Origin: Austropuccinia psidii
Taxonomy: Eukaryota > Basidiomycota > Pucciniomycetes > Pucciniales > Sphaerophragmiaceae
DNA length: 64,000 nucleotides
NCBI GenBank assembly: GCA_023105745.1
Contig: JALGQZ010000013.1
Coordinates: 6,188,105-6,252,104 of the forward strand
Reading direction: 5' to 3'
Made by a program: the position numbers and the translations under genes. Shown piece after piece: positions 24,356-36,818 of the stretch; within the stretch, counting starts at the first letter, position 1; every line of letters begins with the position of its first letter. The notes beneath the pieces are model-generated. The model saw only the letters and a list, made by a program, of their open reading frames with translations. It was not told the origin of the DNA and made no database searches.

Positions 24356-25467
24356 CTAGTTATCTCTACCCAAATTATCAAAAGTTTTCTGTAAATCATT
24401 AATCAACTCATCTTCATACCAGGAAATTTTTTCAGCCATTTCCTCATAATCAATCCCTGGAATAGTCCTATCATTAGCATACATAATCCCCTCCCTACTA
24501 TTTCTATCAACCCTCCTAAATAACCTGGCCACAGCATCCTGATTTTCACTTTCCGTATTTGGATCTTCTCTGGCAACCTGGGTAGGCCAGCAATCCCTGC
24601 GCTGAAACACTTGAGCGGCAGGAAATGGCAAAGGAGAAAGTTCTTCCCTTCTTCTACTGGTACTGGCCACAGGTTGGAGTTTTTTTGAGGTGACTATGGG
24701 TGAGTTTCTGGGCTGTTAGATGGGGGATGGTCTTACTTCTGGATTCAAGGCAGGCCTGGTGTGGGATGAGTGAGCTGAAGCAGGATGGATGGTAGCAAGA
24801 GTGGGCTGAAAATTTCTGGGGGTACTGGGGATTATTTTTCTTTGGAATCTCTTGGCAGGAGGCTGGGAAGGAGAAGTATTGGATGGATGACCAGAAGAAT
24901 TAGGAACCACCTCAACTTCTTCACCATCCAACTCATCACTACCTTCAGCATCCAGATTAGCTGGGGAATTGGAAATTTTCTTCTTTGTTTCACTATGCCT
25001 TCAGTATTGATCCTGAAAATTGGGACTTCTGAGCTGGAGTATATTGGCCTACCTTCAACTGGGATAGGCCCTCCAACATTAGTTTATCTGGCCACATCTT
25101 TCTTCTTAGAACAAGTCACTGAATCAAGATATCAGTATCCATTTCAAGCAAGGAAATCATTTCACTCACAATCAGAACACCCTGAAGTACCATCAATAGT
25201 AGGGGCCTCAGAAACTGGGAACTCTTTTCCCAAAGGCCCATCTTTCTTACTCCACAAATACCTCCTGACGTTTGAAGCTTGCTTCCCAGTACAACGGCAT
25301 GGTTTCTTCCCAATGAAGCAGTAGTGGCATTTTGAAGATCTTGGATTTTAATTTTCAAAATAATCCTTCCCCTTTGGCAAACATTCAGTAAAAGTAGGAT
25401 CAAGAACTTCAACTTCCTTGTAACCATCATAAGCTTGGGTGGGATAAAAATGACCAGAAGAAGCCAT
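24356..25467 (-). pseudogene. antisense ORF of Gypsy-A, decayed
   Basis: It lies on the strand opposite to pol, between pol and the 3' LTR. From an ATG at 25467 the frame reads MASSGHFYPTQAYDGYK, then a Cys-rich motif KCHYCFIGKKPCRCTG (CX2CX6C), then RRYLWSKKDGP. It has a TAA at 25350-25348 and a TGA in the 25100s; a frameshift follows, and the frame continues at 24931-24356 with one more stop at about 24716. The C-terminal part (RREELSPLPFPAAQVFQRRD, DAVARLFRRVDRNSREG, YEDELINDLQKTFDNLGRDN) is a clean 104-codon piece. I recall intact versions among Austropuccinia psidii predicted proteins. Its function is unknown; the Cys motif suggests zinc or nucleic-acid binding. Confidence 0.65.
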
Positions 25468-25509
25468 TGACGGTGAAGAAAATCAACTGAGAATTCCAGA
25501 ACCATGAAG

Positions 25510-26443
25510 GACAGATGGTGGTGGCGCAGAAGGGGAATATTCAGTGAGTTCAGTCAGTTTGAAACTCATGACTAAGGAATATGCAAGCAGAAGATTAAAG
25601 GAGTCAGATTGTAATTACTTCAAGCCTGAAAGAAATGACCTCAAGGAAGTGGGGGCTATAACTCAATGATGGCCCCCCTCAAAGTCCCTAAGGTGGTGAG
25701 TCAAGGTCCCTTTTGGACTGAATTCACCACCTGGGACCTCCCCTGCAACTTTGGGGAGGCCAGAATCTTGATGGTCCTGGACCCTTCTAATGGGCCCAGG
25801 CCATGGGACCCCTGAAGCCACAGCAACTTTGGGCTCAGGGGGTCATTTTAGGTCCTGGGGGTGTCCAATAGGCCCCAAAATGGGCCAAAAATTCCCCTCA
25901 AGCCATAAAATCAAGAATCACCATAAGAAGGGCCTAGACCCAAATCCAATGGTAGGGTAAAAAGGGCCCCAAACCCAAAATTTGAGGTACTTTCAGTGAT
26001 AATGGGGACAAGAACCCCCCTTGAATATTTTCAAAAAATGATTCCCATCAATTCAAGAAGGGCCAAACATCAAGTTGGCCCATTCACAATGAGGTATATG
26101 ATCATATACTCATTGGCCATCAAATGTTGAGCAGAAGAGCTCTATGGCACTCATTTTGGGATATAACCCAAGGGCCATTCCTTGAAAGGAAGGAAATGAC
26201 TGAATCCAAAAGAAGAAGCATATTTTGAAGTTGAAAGCACTTACTCAAGTGAAAAGAAGGGGGAAGATAATTCAAATCAAGTATGACAGTGAAGAAATGA
26301 AGAGGGGATTTTCAGAATAATGGTCAAGAGGGAGATATAATTAAAAAGTAAATTTTCGAAAATATGGGGGGATATTGAGATGCCACTCAGCAATGGAAGG
26401 GTATTATGGTATTCAGGAGCCCACCAGCTTCAAGAGGGGATAC
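25510..26443 (+). other. Gypsy-A GC-rich 3' segment and polypurine tract
   Basis: This is a non-coding stretch, unusually rich in GGGCCC-type runs at about 25660-26000, lying before the 3' LTR. AAGAGGGGATAC at 26432-26443 abuts the 3' LTR and fits the polypurine tract that primes plus-strand DNA synthesis. Confidence 0.65.
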
Positions 26444-27207
26444 TGTAACAACCACTAATCAGGGGTAAGGGTATTCATAAATACACCCACTCAAACACCT
26501 CAAACCAGCAAATCCACTGTGTGTATCAGCATTCAGTTTCAGCACTCTTCTTTTCTGAAACATGCATACAGTCTGGTTAAGCAATACAGCCTGTCAATAC
26601 TTGTACAGGCTGGAATTACCCAATACAGTTTGGATACATCATCCCCAAACTGTATGATCACTCAATACCACCAATCCTCTTGTAAAGATCCTGTACAGCC
26701 ATACAGGACCTGTATTTGCCAGACTCAATTAAATCATTAAATCTTCTCATGAAAATTCTCTTTCTGGATCAGGGCTGGTGATTCTCACATATACCAGCCC
26801 CTCTTTCTCCCCCCTGGGGATTTTTCCCCAGTTAATTAATTTAGTATATTTATTATTTTATAATTATTCTTATCCTTATTTTGGGTTTTATAAGTATTTG
26901 ACTTTAAGTTAGTCTTAGCCTTTTTTTCTTTCTTCACCTGTACAGTATGAGTTGGGTTGCCATATCCTTATTAACCCCTCTCTTTCCATTCTGACAGGTT
27001 GAAACAGTGGACTTGGACTTGTTTGTGGTTGGCTCTCTTACTCTTACTCTTATTCTTTGTTTCTTCTTTTCTTATATTCTTTCATTTAGTAAATCATCTC
27101 ATAACACTCTTATGTGTATTCTTTCTTACCATATCCTGAGCCCTCCATAAGTAAGTCCCAGTTTACTGAGTGCCAGGCCCTCTTCACTTAGAAGAGCCCC
27201 TGTGACA
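26444..27207 (+). repeat. 3' LTR of Gypsy-A
   Basis: Starts TGTAACAACCACTAATC and ends GAGCCCCTGTGACA. It has the same order of blocks and the same two stem-loops as the 5' LTR, at 26587-26612 and 26624-26654. The third hairpin (GTACAGG cluster) is weakened here by substitutions. Confidence 0.9.
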
Positions 27208-28017
27208 GGTAGGGGATTCTTCTCATAATATATATGTGTGAAAGGAGTCCCAAATTATGTAAGAGATTTCATTATTTATGGGAGATTCCTCTGAATTTTG
27301 GAGTGTTTAAATTAAAATATTATTGATCCATAGGCTCCCATAATTTGGATTGAAAGATAATTGTTGTTGACACTGAAATATACATGTAAATATCTATAAG
27401 AAAGACCCCAAAATCTGGGTTTTTTGTAAATTAAATGATGCAAATTAATACAAATCTTTTCAAAAAAAGGAGCAGTTGAAATAAGTTTGTTAATAATGTA
27501 TTTTTGGGCTACTGGGCTTTGAAAATCCCAACCAAGAGCTGCTATTGAGTCAACCAAATTGATACTTTGTGACTTTCATATGTGACTTGAATTTCTTCCA
27601 AAAATTCTATTTCTAAATACAATATCTGTCCTATCTCCAACCTGAATCCAATCTATCTTCAATGTCAAATTAAAAGTGCAACACCTGCTGTCAGGTGTAG
27701 CCACTTTGCTCATGGTTCTTATTATTATTATTGTCAGTGAATATAATAATAAAAGAATAATTCTAGATTATTATAATTATTAATAATTTGTATTATAATC
27801 AATTTTACTTAATAATAGTAATTCTTATATTTCTTTATTATGATTATTTTCTCTGATTATATTAATTTGTGGCTATAATGATTAAGCTTATTATATTTTC
27901 TACTGAGGAAAGTCATATTCCTCTTGATTTTTATCAATACTATCAAGATTTTCATAGACAAACCTTATAGAAACCTTACAAAAGCTCCAACCATCAATCA
28001 CTATCTCAACTCAGAAG
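27208..28017. other. AT-rich stretch, no gene recognised
   Basis: Contains copy 2 of the dispersed hairpin repeat (27674-27718) followed by an ATTATT-rich simple-sequence region at about 27717-27900. No coding signal was found. Confidence 0.5.
27674..27718 (+). repeat. dispersed hairpin repeat, copy 2
   Basis: ACACCTG-CTGT-CAGGTGT forms a perfect 7-bp stem, followed by AGCCACTTTGCTCATGG. The upstream 80-100 bp also resembles the sequence before copy 3, for example TTCTTCCAAA, whereas the downstream sequences differ. Confidence 0.6.
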
Positions 28018-28367
28018 GTAACCAAGGCATTCATCTCAAGGTCCTACTTGGGAATTACTGAAGGGATCATTTGTCAAAGGAAAGGAAAAATAAATTCATC
28101 CAGGACCATCTTCATAATTCTCCCAAGAAATATCTCAGCATTCACCCAGAACCTTCAGTATCTTTGGTCAATATTGAAATGTCTCATTCAATTTTGAAGC
28201 TTCCAATAGCTCCTTTTGAAAAATTAATAGTTATCTATTTCCAGAGATTATTCTATAATTGTGATTCAAATATAAATCCAAAACCCACTAGTCACATTTC
28301 TCAACATCTATATGGAATTATTTGTAACTATGGTCCACCTTCTGTTTGTTCCTGCTGGGAAGGATAA
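28018..28367 (+). pseudogene. probable C-terminal fragment of a Tnp2/Plavaka-like transposase
   Basis: The frame from about 28071 reads LSKERKNKFIQ..., then ...LIVIYFQRLFYNCDSN followed by INPKPTSHISQHLYGIICNY and GPPSVCSCWEG. The block 'KP..H.s.H....i..yGP......w' resembles the conserved C-terminal box I remember for Tnp2/Plavaka-type transposases (KPNhH..lHipe....yGP). Nothing recognisable lies on either side, and no start is credible. It may be part of the element whose core lies at 9313-9937, or another copy. The call rests on one motif block. Confidence 0.4.
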
Positions 28368-30162
28368 ATAATGAATAACCTTTTGAAGCTGAAAAATAAA
28401 AATAAAAATACAGGTGCGATTATTTCATTTTAATCAAGTTTTGATTATCATTTATATATGTTAATATTTATACAAAAATTCAGCTCACCTTTGCAAGTCC
28501 ATTTTTCAAAAATAGCTTCAGAAAATATGTTTAAGATATATTGTGGAAGGATTAGGTGAGAAAATCCCAAAATCCACCTCCTTCAATTCACCATTATTAT
28601 TCCCAGATTTAAATCTACTACTATAAAGGGAAAATACAAAATTCTAAGCAAAATCAGATTCAATTACATTCACCACCGTAAATCATTTCACAAACCTATC
28701 TATAAAATCATCAAAAATGGATAATTTCCCTGAATTTAGATCCTGTGAAGGGACCTTGTGTTCCTCCATGAAGCTTGAGGGGAATACCATTTCCCCTTAA
28801 TCATGAAAGCTTTCAAGCTCCTGGATCACACTCATGGAAGAAGCTGATACACCATCATGGCGATTTGCCCTCATTAAGGAAATAGTTTAGGAGGAGGAAT
28901 AGAAAATTTATTTCTTATTTTTACAAATACTCACTCAACTCCAATATTCTGAGAGACAAGAAAATACTTACAGAAACTTGAGTTAATTGAATGCAAAAGG
29001 ATTTTTCTCTACTTCTGATAGGCTATAATACCTCAAGACAAAATTCGTGGAAATCTTGCAAGATACAAGAGCTCATTCATAATTCATGACTCTTATGATG
29101 GTTGAATTTTTGCTTTTAAAATGAATTAAGACTTAATTATTAAAATTACCATATAAGCTTCACTAAAATATATTGTTTGTTTGAGAATAGGATGATATTT
29201 CTTTCTAAGTTGTATAGAACTTTATTCCCAAACTATGAGAAAAGCAAAAACTTGAAATTTAATTTGGATTATCAAATCCCGTTTCTTTTGGAATTTATCT
29301 TTTTCTATTAATAAATTTTGATAAAAATATATTAAATTGGAAAAAATTTAAACATTAGATTCCAAAGTGATTTTTATTGGAGATATTTACTTGAATCCTG
29401 TTATTATTGTAAGATGAATGATGAGTATTCTTAATTTCAAAATGGAATATTATTTGAGAATTCGTGCAATTTTTAATAATTGTAAAACCCAAACTTGAAA
29501 ATTAGTGAAAATGAAACCTTGTAAAACTCACAGGAATTTCCATTCCTAACTATTAATGTCATTAATTTCCTAAATTTAACCTTTCAATTTGGCAGAAATT
29601 CTTCATCATATCTCTATCTGAGTCGGTTTAAGTTCATTTTATGATCTTAATAATTATTTCTCAAGATATTATGCGTAAATATACATAAATACCATCAGAA
29701 ATGATATACAACTGTCATTTGAAAATCATTCATTTATATCACTAAGATATATTTTTAATTTAATTATTATATATTAGTAAAATAATCTGTTTATTTTTAC
29801 AAACAATAATATGGCTTATTAGCTTCATACAAAGGAAAATCTACATTTAGTTAAATGAGACCAAATATCTCAATCGAGTTGATTATTTAACCTTCAATAT
29901 TTTGTGTAAGGATTCCTAAACCAATTTGTATCAAAAATCCAATATCATTTTCAAAAATAAATATTTCATACCAATTTGAATTATACCAAAAATGGTTTAT
30001 TTGACTTCCTTGGTGCAAATTATCCATAAAATCTGAGGAACCCAATAGCTTCTGTGGTGTGGTATTTTTAATAGTTCTTTGTGATTAATGATTCAAATTT
30101 ATAGATATAGTGTTCAGAATAAAGTACCCTTTTTTTATACACTAAATAAGGACAGGCTTGTT

Positions 30163-30258
30163 CATAAATATATTAAGATATAATTCCAGTTTTTCTTATA
30201 AATATATAAAGATATAATTCCAAGTTTTCTAATAAATATATCAAGATATAATTCCAGT
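30163..30258. repeat. short tandem repeat, about 3 units of 34 bp
   Basis: The unit is approximately ATAAATATAT.AAGATATAATTCCAGTTTT, repeated three times with small changes. A partial fourth unit (ATTATGATATAATTTTA) lies 40-50 bp downstream. Confidence 0.65.
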
Positions 30259-31076
30259 AATATCCTGAATATATGAGCAGGCTAGCTCACACATTATGAT
30301 ATAATTTTACGTCTTGATATTCATAATTTCATCCTTCTGGAAAATATTATTATACAAATATTTTTCTGAATAATAATTAAGCTAATATGAATAAAATTCT
30401 TTACTAAAATATATTATTTGAATTTATCTTAATATTGAAATGAAATGTCTAATTCAGTAACAGAATGTTTTTTTTGTAGGTTCTTTTGAAATAGAAAAGG
30501 AAAGATTTTTCTATTTTGAAATATTGCAAATTATTCACTTCAGATGTGTTTCAAAGGGATAATATATAGAAATTTATAATCAAGCTTTTATCAAAAAGAA
30601 AAAAGGCCAGATTTTAATTTCCAGGAAAATACTCATGTTTTGAGGAATGGAATACAAAACCTCCAGGATTTCTAGTTGTAATTGGAATTTATTCTGAGCT
30701 TGGTGAATTTCTGGTTTAACTTTGCATTATTATCAGTGGGAAAAATTTTGGATTCAGAGACTAACTATACGCCAATCTTATGTCATCATTGAAAAAAGTA
30801 TAAACTGGTTCTTAAAATTGAATATTTTTATGATACATATGTTGTTATTTTGATAAATTTAGTTAAGGTATATGAAAGGTCACAAAAGGTTTGAAAAAAA
30901 TATTTTTTGATAGTTATACTTCTTGATATTCTAAATTACCAACTACAGCCAATCTATAATCAGGTTCTTCAATTTGAATTATGTGGCTTGTAATTCTTCC
31001 AAATCTTATATTTTTTATTTTCAATTTCAATTTGGGTTATAAGCTATTTCCCATCTATCTCTTACTTCATGTTTCA

Positions 31077-31122
31077 ATTGAAGCACCTGCTTTCAGGTGT
31101 AGCCACTTTTCTCATGGTGATT
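31077..31122 (+). repeat. dispersed hairpin repeat, copy 3
   Basis: CACCTG-CTTT-CAGGTG (6-bp stem) is followed by TAGCCACTTTTCTCATGGTGA, nearly the same as copy 2. Sequence similarity stops a few bases after CATGG. Confidence 0.6.
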
Positions 31123-32808
31123 GTTGTTAAAATCATATTTTCAAAACCCATTCTTTTAAAAATTGAACACACATTTTCTTTTCTTTTTTTGTAATATTTT
31201 ATTTTATTTAGAAATTACTAATAAGACTTGAGGGCTGAGAAAATATTCTGGGATTAAAAATTGAATATATTTTCTTATGAAAAAATCTGAGATGTTCATT
31301 GGTGTAACCATAATACATACATATTCTCAATATCACAAATCATATATCAATTTTTAATTCAAAAAATATTGAAATTTACTCAATATTTTTTCTTCAAGAT
31401 CTATTATTAATATTGGTGTACTTAATTGGTATTTTAGTTTAAATCAGAAACCAATACTACCCCATATATCTGTATATTTTTATTTCTCCAGCTCAAAATG
31501 TTTTTTTATAACATATTCATGTATTTAAATCATTTTATTTCATTATATAACATTATATGATATATCTATCAATGAAATTAAGACACACTCTCCTTTCCAA
31601 GCTTAATATGAGAAAGTTCTTCTCCATATATTAATAATACTTAAACCATATTGATAAGTAGAATTATTTTAGAAGTTGTACATAATTATAGTCAAATATA
31701 TTTCCATTTGTTAACTTCAACTATCATATGTATTTAGATGAGATAAAATACATTAAAAATTTCCATTTTCATTGATATTCTTATAGCTCTCAATCTACTT
31801 CAGACCAATGATAGTAGGAAAGGCTTTTAAAATACCCATAATTGCTTGAAATTTAGTAAAAAATACAATAATATTGGCACAGCTTTAATTGAATTTTATA
31901 TTTTCATGAGGGCTGTTTCATTCTTAATATAAATTTAAAAGTTCTTTTATATTAATTGATTAAAATATTTATTCATCTTTTACGTTAAATAATATAGGTT
32001 TTTCAATATTTCAAAATTTGAAAGTTTCTGATTTGATACTTTAAGATCTTTATTTTGTTGAAAATAAATTTCTTTTTGAAGAATAAATCTCGTAGAATAT
32101 GAACTTCCTTTATCTAAAATTTACAGAAATATAACTAAAATAATAATAAACATTTTTATAATTACATGTTATATTCTTTTATTTATAAAAGGTATATGAA
32201 TAATTTTCTGAATACTTTCAAGATCAAAAATAAATCTCAAATTATCTAATGGTACAATGGATACTTCCTGAACCTTAATCCCAGGCACAATGATTCTTAA
32301 GAGACTATTTTTTCGCCTATAACCCTTCCCCAGAATATCAAGATTACTATAATAATATCATGTTAAATACATAGTAGATTTCTCAAAGTAAAATTTCATT
32401 TTTTTAAGCAAGAAGAATCTGAAGACTTTCTAAAAAAGTGCTAGGTTCACACTATTTTCCTGTGTTATTTATTACTAGTGCTTCAAGAACGTCCTGCGCC
32501 TTTGTTCCAAGCCCTGAATTCACTTAAAGCTAAGCCTTTTGCCCGTGGGAATCCCCGTCCAATTTTTTCAAATCGTACCCTGCCTGTCTCAGAGATAGGG
32601 GTCTTTTCATGGTAGTATTTATCACTGACCAATCTCTGTAGGAGATTAAAGGGATTGGGGGGCTGTGGGGAACATAAAAAGCTGAACTCCAGTAGTCCTG
32701 CGACCCCAATCACCATATTTTATTCTTATTTCCTCCTTTTTCATTTCTTCTATTTCTCTCCTATAAATCTCTTGATTTTGCTTTCATTCATATTAGTTTC
32801 TCTTACCA

Positions 32809-34695
32809 ATGTCTTCAGAAGCACCTTCACGGAAGACTACTCCAAGTGAAGTTTATTGCACAGCTCAAGCAAGCAATATTGAAATCACCACCAACAACAA
32901 GAAATGATGGGTGTGGCCGTTCTTCACTGATTTTGAAAATTGGCATGTGGAACTCCAAGTTACTAATTGATTAGGCATTCCATGAAAAAAACTCAAACGT
33001 GATAAAAGAGGGAGCACAAATTTCATTAGTGATCTCTTCAATGCACTTCAAAATTTACAAAACCCAAAGAAGAAATGTCTTCCAAATGTAACTATGAACA
33101 TTTTTTTCAACATACCCCACAAAGGCATTATTTGGCTCAAATGATTAATGTTTTGCAAATTTAACATAATTCTCATCACAGGGATTATAATTGAAAACAT
33201 TCGAAACGGCTCTGCTTTACTTTATTTCCAACTGTGATCTACCAATCTCTCTAGTTAAATAACCTTCTTTTCATACACTTCTTGAGATTTTCAACCCCTA
33301 AACCTTGAAAATATTGGTTTATAAAATTGCATTTGCCTCGCATCTCTCAAAGATATTTTCATTCCATCAAGAGCACCTTTGAAATATACTCTCTTCCCAT
33401 AAAACATTCATCACCTTCAAAAATGATACTTGGGAAAGTCCAAATGTAAAAGCCTTTTTGTCTGTCACTGGTCATTTCCTGGATAGGTATTTTGGGCTTC
33501 GATTAATCCTTTTGGGTATGACAGAACTAGAAGTTAAGTAAACTTTTTTTTCCCTAAAATAATTTTATTCAAACTAACAAGGCAATTTTTAGGTGATCAC
33601 TCTGGTGCCTCCATTTCCAAACACTTGATGGAAATTCTCCAAAAATATAACTTATAAGAGAAGAGTGTTAAAATTACTAAAAATAATTCTTCAGTAAATA
33701 TGGGTGCCTTAGAATATCAAAACCATGACAGCTGAATTCTTGTGTGACACCCAAGAAATTGGGTGTATAGTCCATGTGATTCACCTTTCATATTTTTAAG
33801 TTTTTAATTAATTGTCCAGGGATCCTCCTTTGTCCAGCTTGCAAAAAAAAAATAAAGAGGGAGCCCTATTTCAATCACCAGAGTTACCAACCAACCCTAT
33901 GGTATTGATTCAAACTACAACTCCATCATTCCTTGTATAACTTAGCTGGGATCTTATTTAAGCCAAAACCCCCAACGGCGAGGGAAGTTTGTGACCACAG
34001 TAAAGCTCTTTTATAATGACATTAATGCCAAAATTCTCTTAGAAAATTCTGAAAATGATTTAATTTAAACTAAAGAATTCCGGAACATCATTTAGCACTT
34101 CAAGATGCTTCCGATCAATTTTTTCCCCATAGAATATGGACCCATATTGGCTCACCTCCCTTTAATGGGATGAATTTGAGGTTATTATCAGCTTTTTTCA
34201 GCCAATTGATGAAGCCACAGAAATAATCTGTGTCGCAAAACACCCCACTATAAGATATGAATTACCCCTCTATGTTTCAATCATAAAACAAATTCATTGG
34301 TTCAGTTTCCTCTTAAGCCCTGATGTTGATATTGTTGACAAACCTTTCAGTTTTTTATAGGCACTCCAAAATTACAATTCTCAGAAAATCAAACCTGCAT
34401 CAGCAGCCATGAAAAGCAAGCTGACAAAATATCTTTAAATCTTATGCCAAAAGATACCAGTAATATTTTCATCAGTTCTGAAACCTCACATAAAACTTAA
34501 TTTCTTTGAGAAAACTTGAACAATAATTTCTTAGTTTAGAGCTTCTTAAATTTGATTATCTATTCTTTTTGAATACGAGGCCAAGAAACACTTCAAGGGT
34601 TAAAATCCCCTGAAATAAACTCCATAGAAGCCGCCAACTGGTTCATTAAATGAAATGTACCTAATAAACGGACTTGAAGGAAGCACCTTATAAAA
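32809..34695 (+). pseudogene. hAT-type transposase relic, 5' part (interrupted by Gypsy-B)
   Basis: The frame from ATG 32809 reads through a BED-finger-like region, WVWPFFTDFENWHVELQV then KKLKRDKRGST, with three in-frame TGA codons; the metal-binding Cys and His residues have been lost. Further on, in shifting frames, TAEFLCDTQEIGCIVHVIHL (near 33728-33800) and WDEFEVIISFFQPIDEATEI with the following KHPTIRYELPLYVSIIKQIH (34166-34300) match conserved hAT core blocks. The gene stops at the TAAAA where Gypsy-B begins, and the dimerisation domain is found beyond that element at 45379-45625. The many stops and frameshifts show it was dead or decaying. I could not find the terminal inverted repeats. 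Confidence 0.75.
34691..34695. repeat. target-site duplication of Gypsy-B, left copy (TAAAA)
   Basis: TAAAA directly precedes the LTR end. The identical pentamer follows the other LTR at 45374-45378. Five bases is the usual duplication for Ty3/Gypsy integrase. Confidence 0.9.
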
Positions 34696-36700
34696 TGTAA
34701 GGTTTGACTATGAAACAATAAGTAAAAATTACTAATTTATTACTTATTGTACTCTGAATGTCCTTATGAATTGGATAAATAAGATTAAAAATATAATAAT
34801 AATAAATAATTATTATTATTATGGCGTAAAATAATTATATTATTAAATAAATATAATAATATAATTTATATTATGAAAATATAATATAATAAATAAATAT
34901 ATTAATATAAAATAATTAATATATTTAAAAAGCTCTTTATTATTGTTACCAACAAATAATAAAGGCGTAAAAAATTGCTTTTTATTAATAAAAAACAATT
35001 AATAACAATAATATTACTAATATTAAAGTTATGAATTAATATAAATACTATCTATATTAATTAGAGAATTATTAAGAGAGTAATAATAGAGAAATTATTA
35101 TAATAAGAGAAAATAACCTACTTTTAACACTTAATATAATAATTTTGAAATATTTTACGCCAAAAAAATATAAATACAACCTTTTCAAATTGTATTTACA
35201 ATAAAAATAAAGAAAATTACAAATTATTCTGGATTTTTACGTGGAAATGAGTTTTTAGAGAGATTTGTAACAAAAACAATTAAATAAATGATTTAATCAC
35301 GTCAAAATAGATAATTATAACAAGGTGGTCTTTGGTCTTTAATAATATAATAGCTTATATATAAAGAATAAAGAAATTACCTTTGATTTAATTGATTTAA
35401 TGTTTTTGATGCGTCTGAGGGGAAAATAGAGTAAAAAGAGCTCTATTTATAGTAAATACCTCCCTCCTAGAGTCCAAAAGGCTTCTAGTAGACGTGTACT
35501 GATCATACCCACTGGAATTGATCAATATTTTAAGGTTTGGAGATGATTACATCGTTATTACACCATTATTTAGAGTTATCACTATAACTCTAAGTTTGAT
35601 GACATCAGAGGCTTGGCAGAACCCCAAATTTCGTGGATTTTATTAGTTTTAATCATAAACTCATAGTATTAACCAATTTTATCACTCTTAAGACTGTTAA
35701 ACTTAAATTAAGGTTACTGTGAGTGATCATAACTGCTCAAATTAAGCTCAAACTTTGATCCTCAATAACTTTTAAGATTTACACGCTACAGCAATTCAGA
35801 GAGTGAATTCTGATAGCCTGGCATAACCGCATTATGCTGCCAAGAGCTTTTCATTACATCATCAAGACTCTAATTTTGATGATTTTTCTTGTAACTCATC
35901 TTTTCTGTCGAAATTCAATATTTTAAACTTCAAACCTTGATTTCAGGGGGTTATACCCTGAATTTAATAATACAAATTACATCATTCTTCACGAATGAAC
36001 TAGTAGAATCCAACTGTATACTTTTTTTTAAGTTTGGAACACTTTCACAACAAAGTGGTCAACAGCTCTGTTGATTTTTATCAATATTTCATCATAGGTT
36101 TTAACCTTGTTTATAATTTGTAAAATAAAGTTCATATCTGGGTTCTTACAGTAATTACGTGTTAACTTTATTTTTGGTTCATTATTCTATCATGTATAGT
36201 TTAAGAGATATTAGCTATGATCCTTGAATATATGCGTTGACCAAAAAAGTGCATATATTCAGGTTAATTCCTTAAGTATTAACTTTGGAAATTAGCTTAT
36301 TAATTGTTTTATGTGTGGATTTTTGTGGGGAATCCACTGGTACAATTTATTTCACATGTTGCTTGATTAGTCCTTGAGATAAATAAGGTTTTATGGTTTT
36401 TATAAGGTATTATACCTTATAATTCATTAAATATTGACTTTACAGATATGCCATAAAAATGGTATATGTGTATTTTACCATGGGTAATCCAATGATATAA
36501 TTTATTTTACATGTTTATTCATTGGTTTTTAAGTTAAACCAATTTTTGTACCAATTTATGGTATTTTTTGTATATTTAAGTAATTATTTTTAATGTATAA
36601 TTATTCTAAGTAATTTTAATATAATTATATTAAAGGTATAATTATTCTGAGTCTTTTTTGTGACCTTATTGGGTATGTGGTCATATCTCAAAGGCTCACA
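34696..36700 (-). repeat. 3' LTR of Gypsy-B (2005 bp)
   Basis: On the minus strand it runs from TGTGAGCCTTTGAG at 36700 to CCTTACA at 34696. The TATA box TATAAATA is at 35451-35444. Compared with the 5' LTR it lacks 21 bp near 35550 that both Gypsy-C LTRs retain, so this LTR suffered the deletion after insertion. The AT-rich segment at 34780-35170 consists mostly of TAATA/ATTAT units. Confidence 0.92.
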
Positions 36701-36818
36701 TTCCCTACCACCAAAAAAGATTGTACCACAATCTGATATGTGTGATTAGGGTATCATCCACTGTCCTACCTCTTCATTAGACTTTATCAGTCCTGAAGCT
36801 CAATAATGCTTGATTTTG
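36701..36818 (-). other. Gypsy-B 3' untranslated region and polypurine tract
   Basis: On the minus strand GGTGGTAGGGAA directly abuts the 3' LTR and fits the polypurine tract. Just before it, GATTGT-GGT-ACAATC followed by six T's forms a small hairpin with a T-run. In Gypsy-C the same hairpin has one mismatch. Confidence 0.65.

Larger units (their letters stand above)
17223..27207 (+). mobile_element. Gypsy-A: Ty3/Gypsy chromovirus retrotransposon, defective
   Basis: A complete insertion of about 9985 bp: 5' LTR, gag, pol with chromodomain, an antisense ORF, a GC-rich 3' segment and 3' LTR. The flanks GGTGG (17218-17222) and GGTAG (27208-27212) are a 5-bp target duplication with one mismatch. 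Gag and pol lie in different frames and each is broken by several stop codons; pol also carries a frameshift. It moved by reverse transcription of RNA, but this copy cannot make its own proteins. The gag N-terminus (MPVQHSPPAKNTRSQ) is one I associate with Austropuccinia psidii repeats. Confidence 0.9.
28368..32808. other. AT-rich stretch, no gene recognised
   Basis: Open frames are short and without family signatures. It includes a short tandem array (30163-30258) and copy 3 of the hairpin repeat (31077-31122). A less AT-rich patch at 32480-32720 directly precedes the hAT relic and may be its 5' region. Confidence 0.5.

Noticed and set aside
27674..31122. Helitron 3' ends (hairpin near the terminus)
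   Set aside because: The CTRR terminus expected after the hairpin is not seen, and no Rep/helicase coding sequence is present, so I only report a dispersed hairpin repeat.
32483..32716. A 77-codon minus-strand frame in a GC-richer patch before the hAT relic
   Set aside because: No recognisable motif, and the patch is better explained as the 5' region of the hAT element.
36701..36730. Bacterial-type terminator from the hairpin plus T-run before the Gypsy-B LTR
   Set aside because: The context is a eukaryotic retrotransposon. The structure is noted as a 3' UTR hairpin only.
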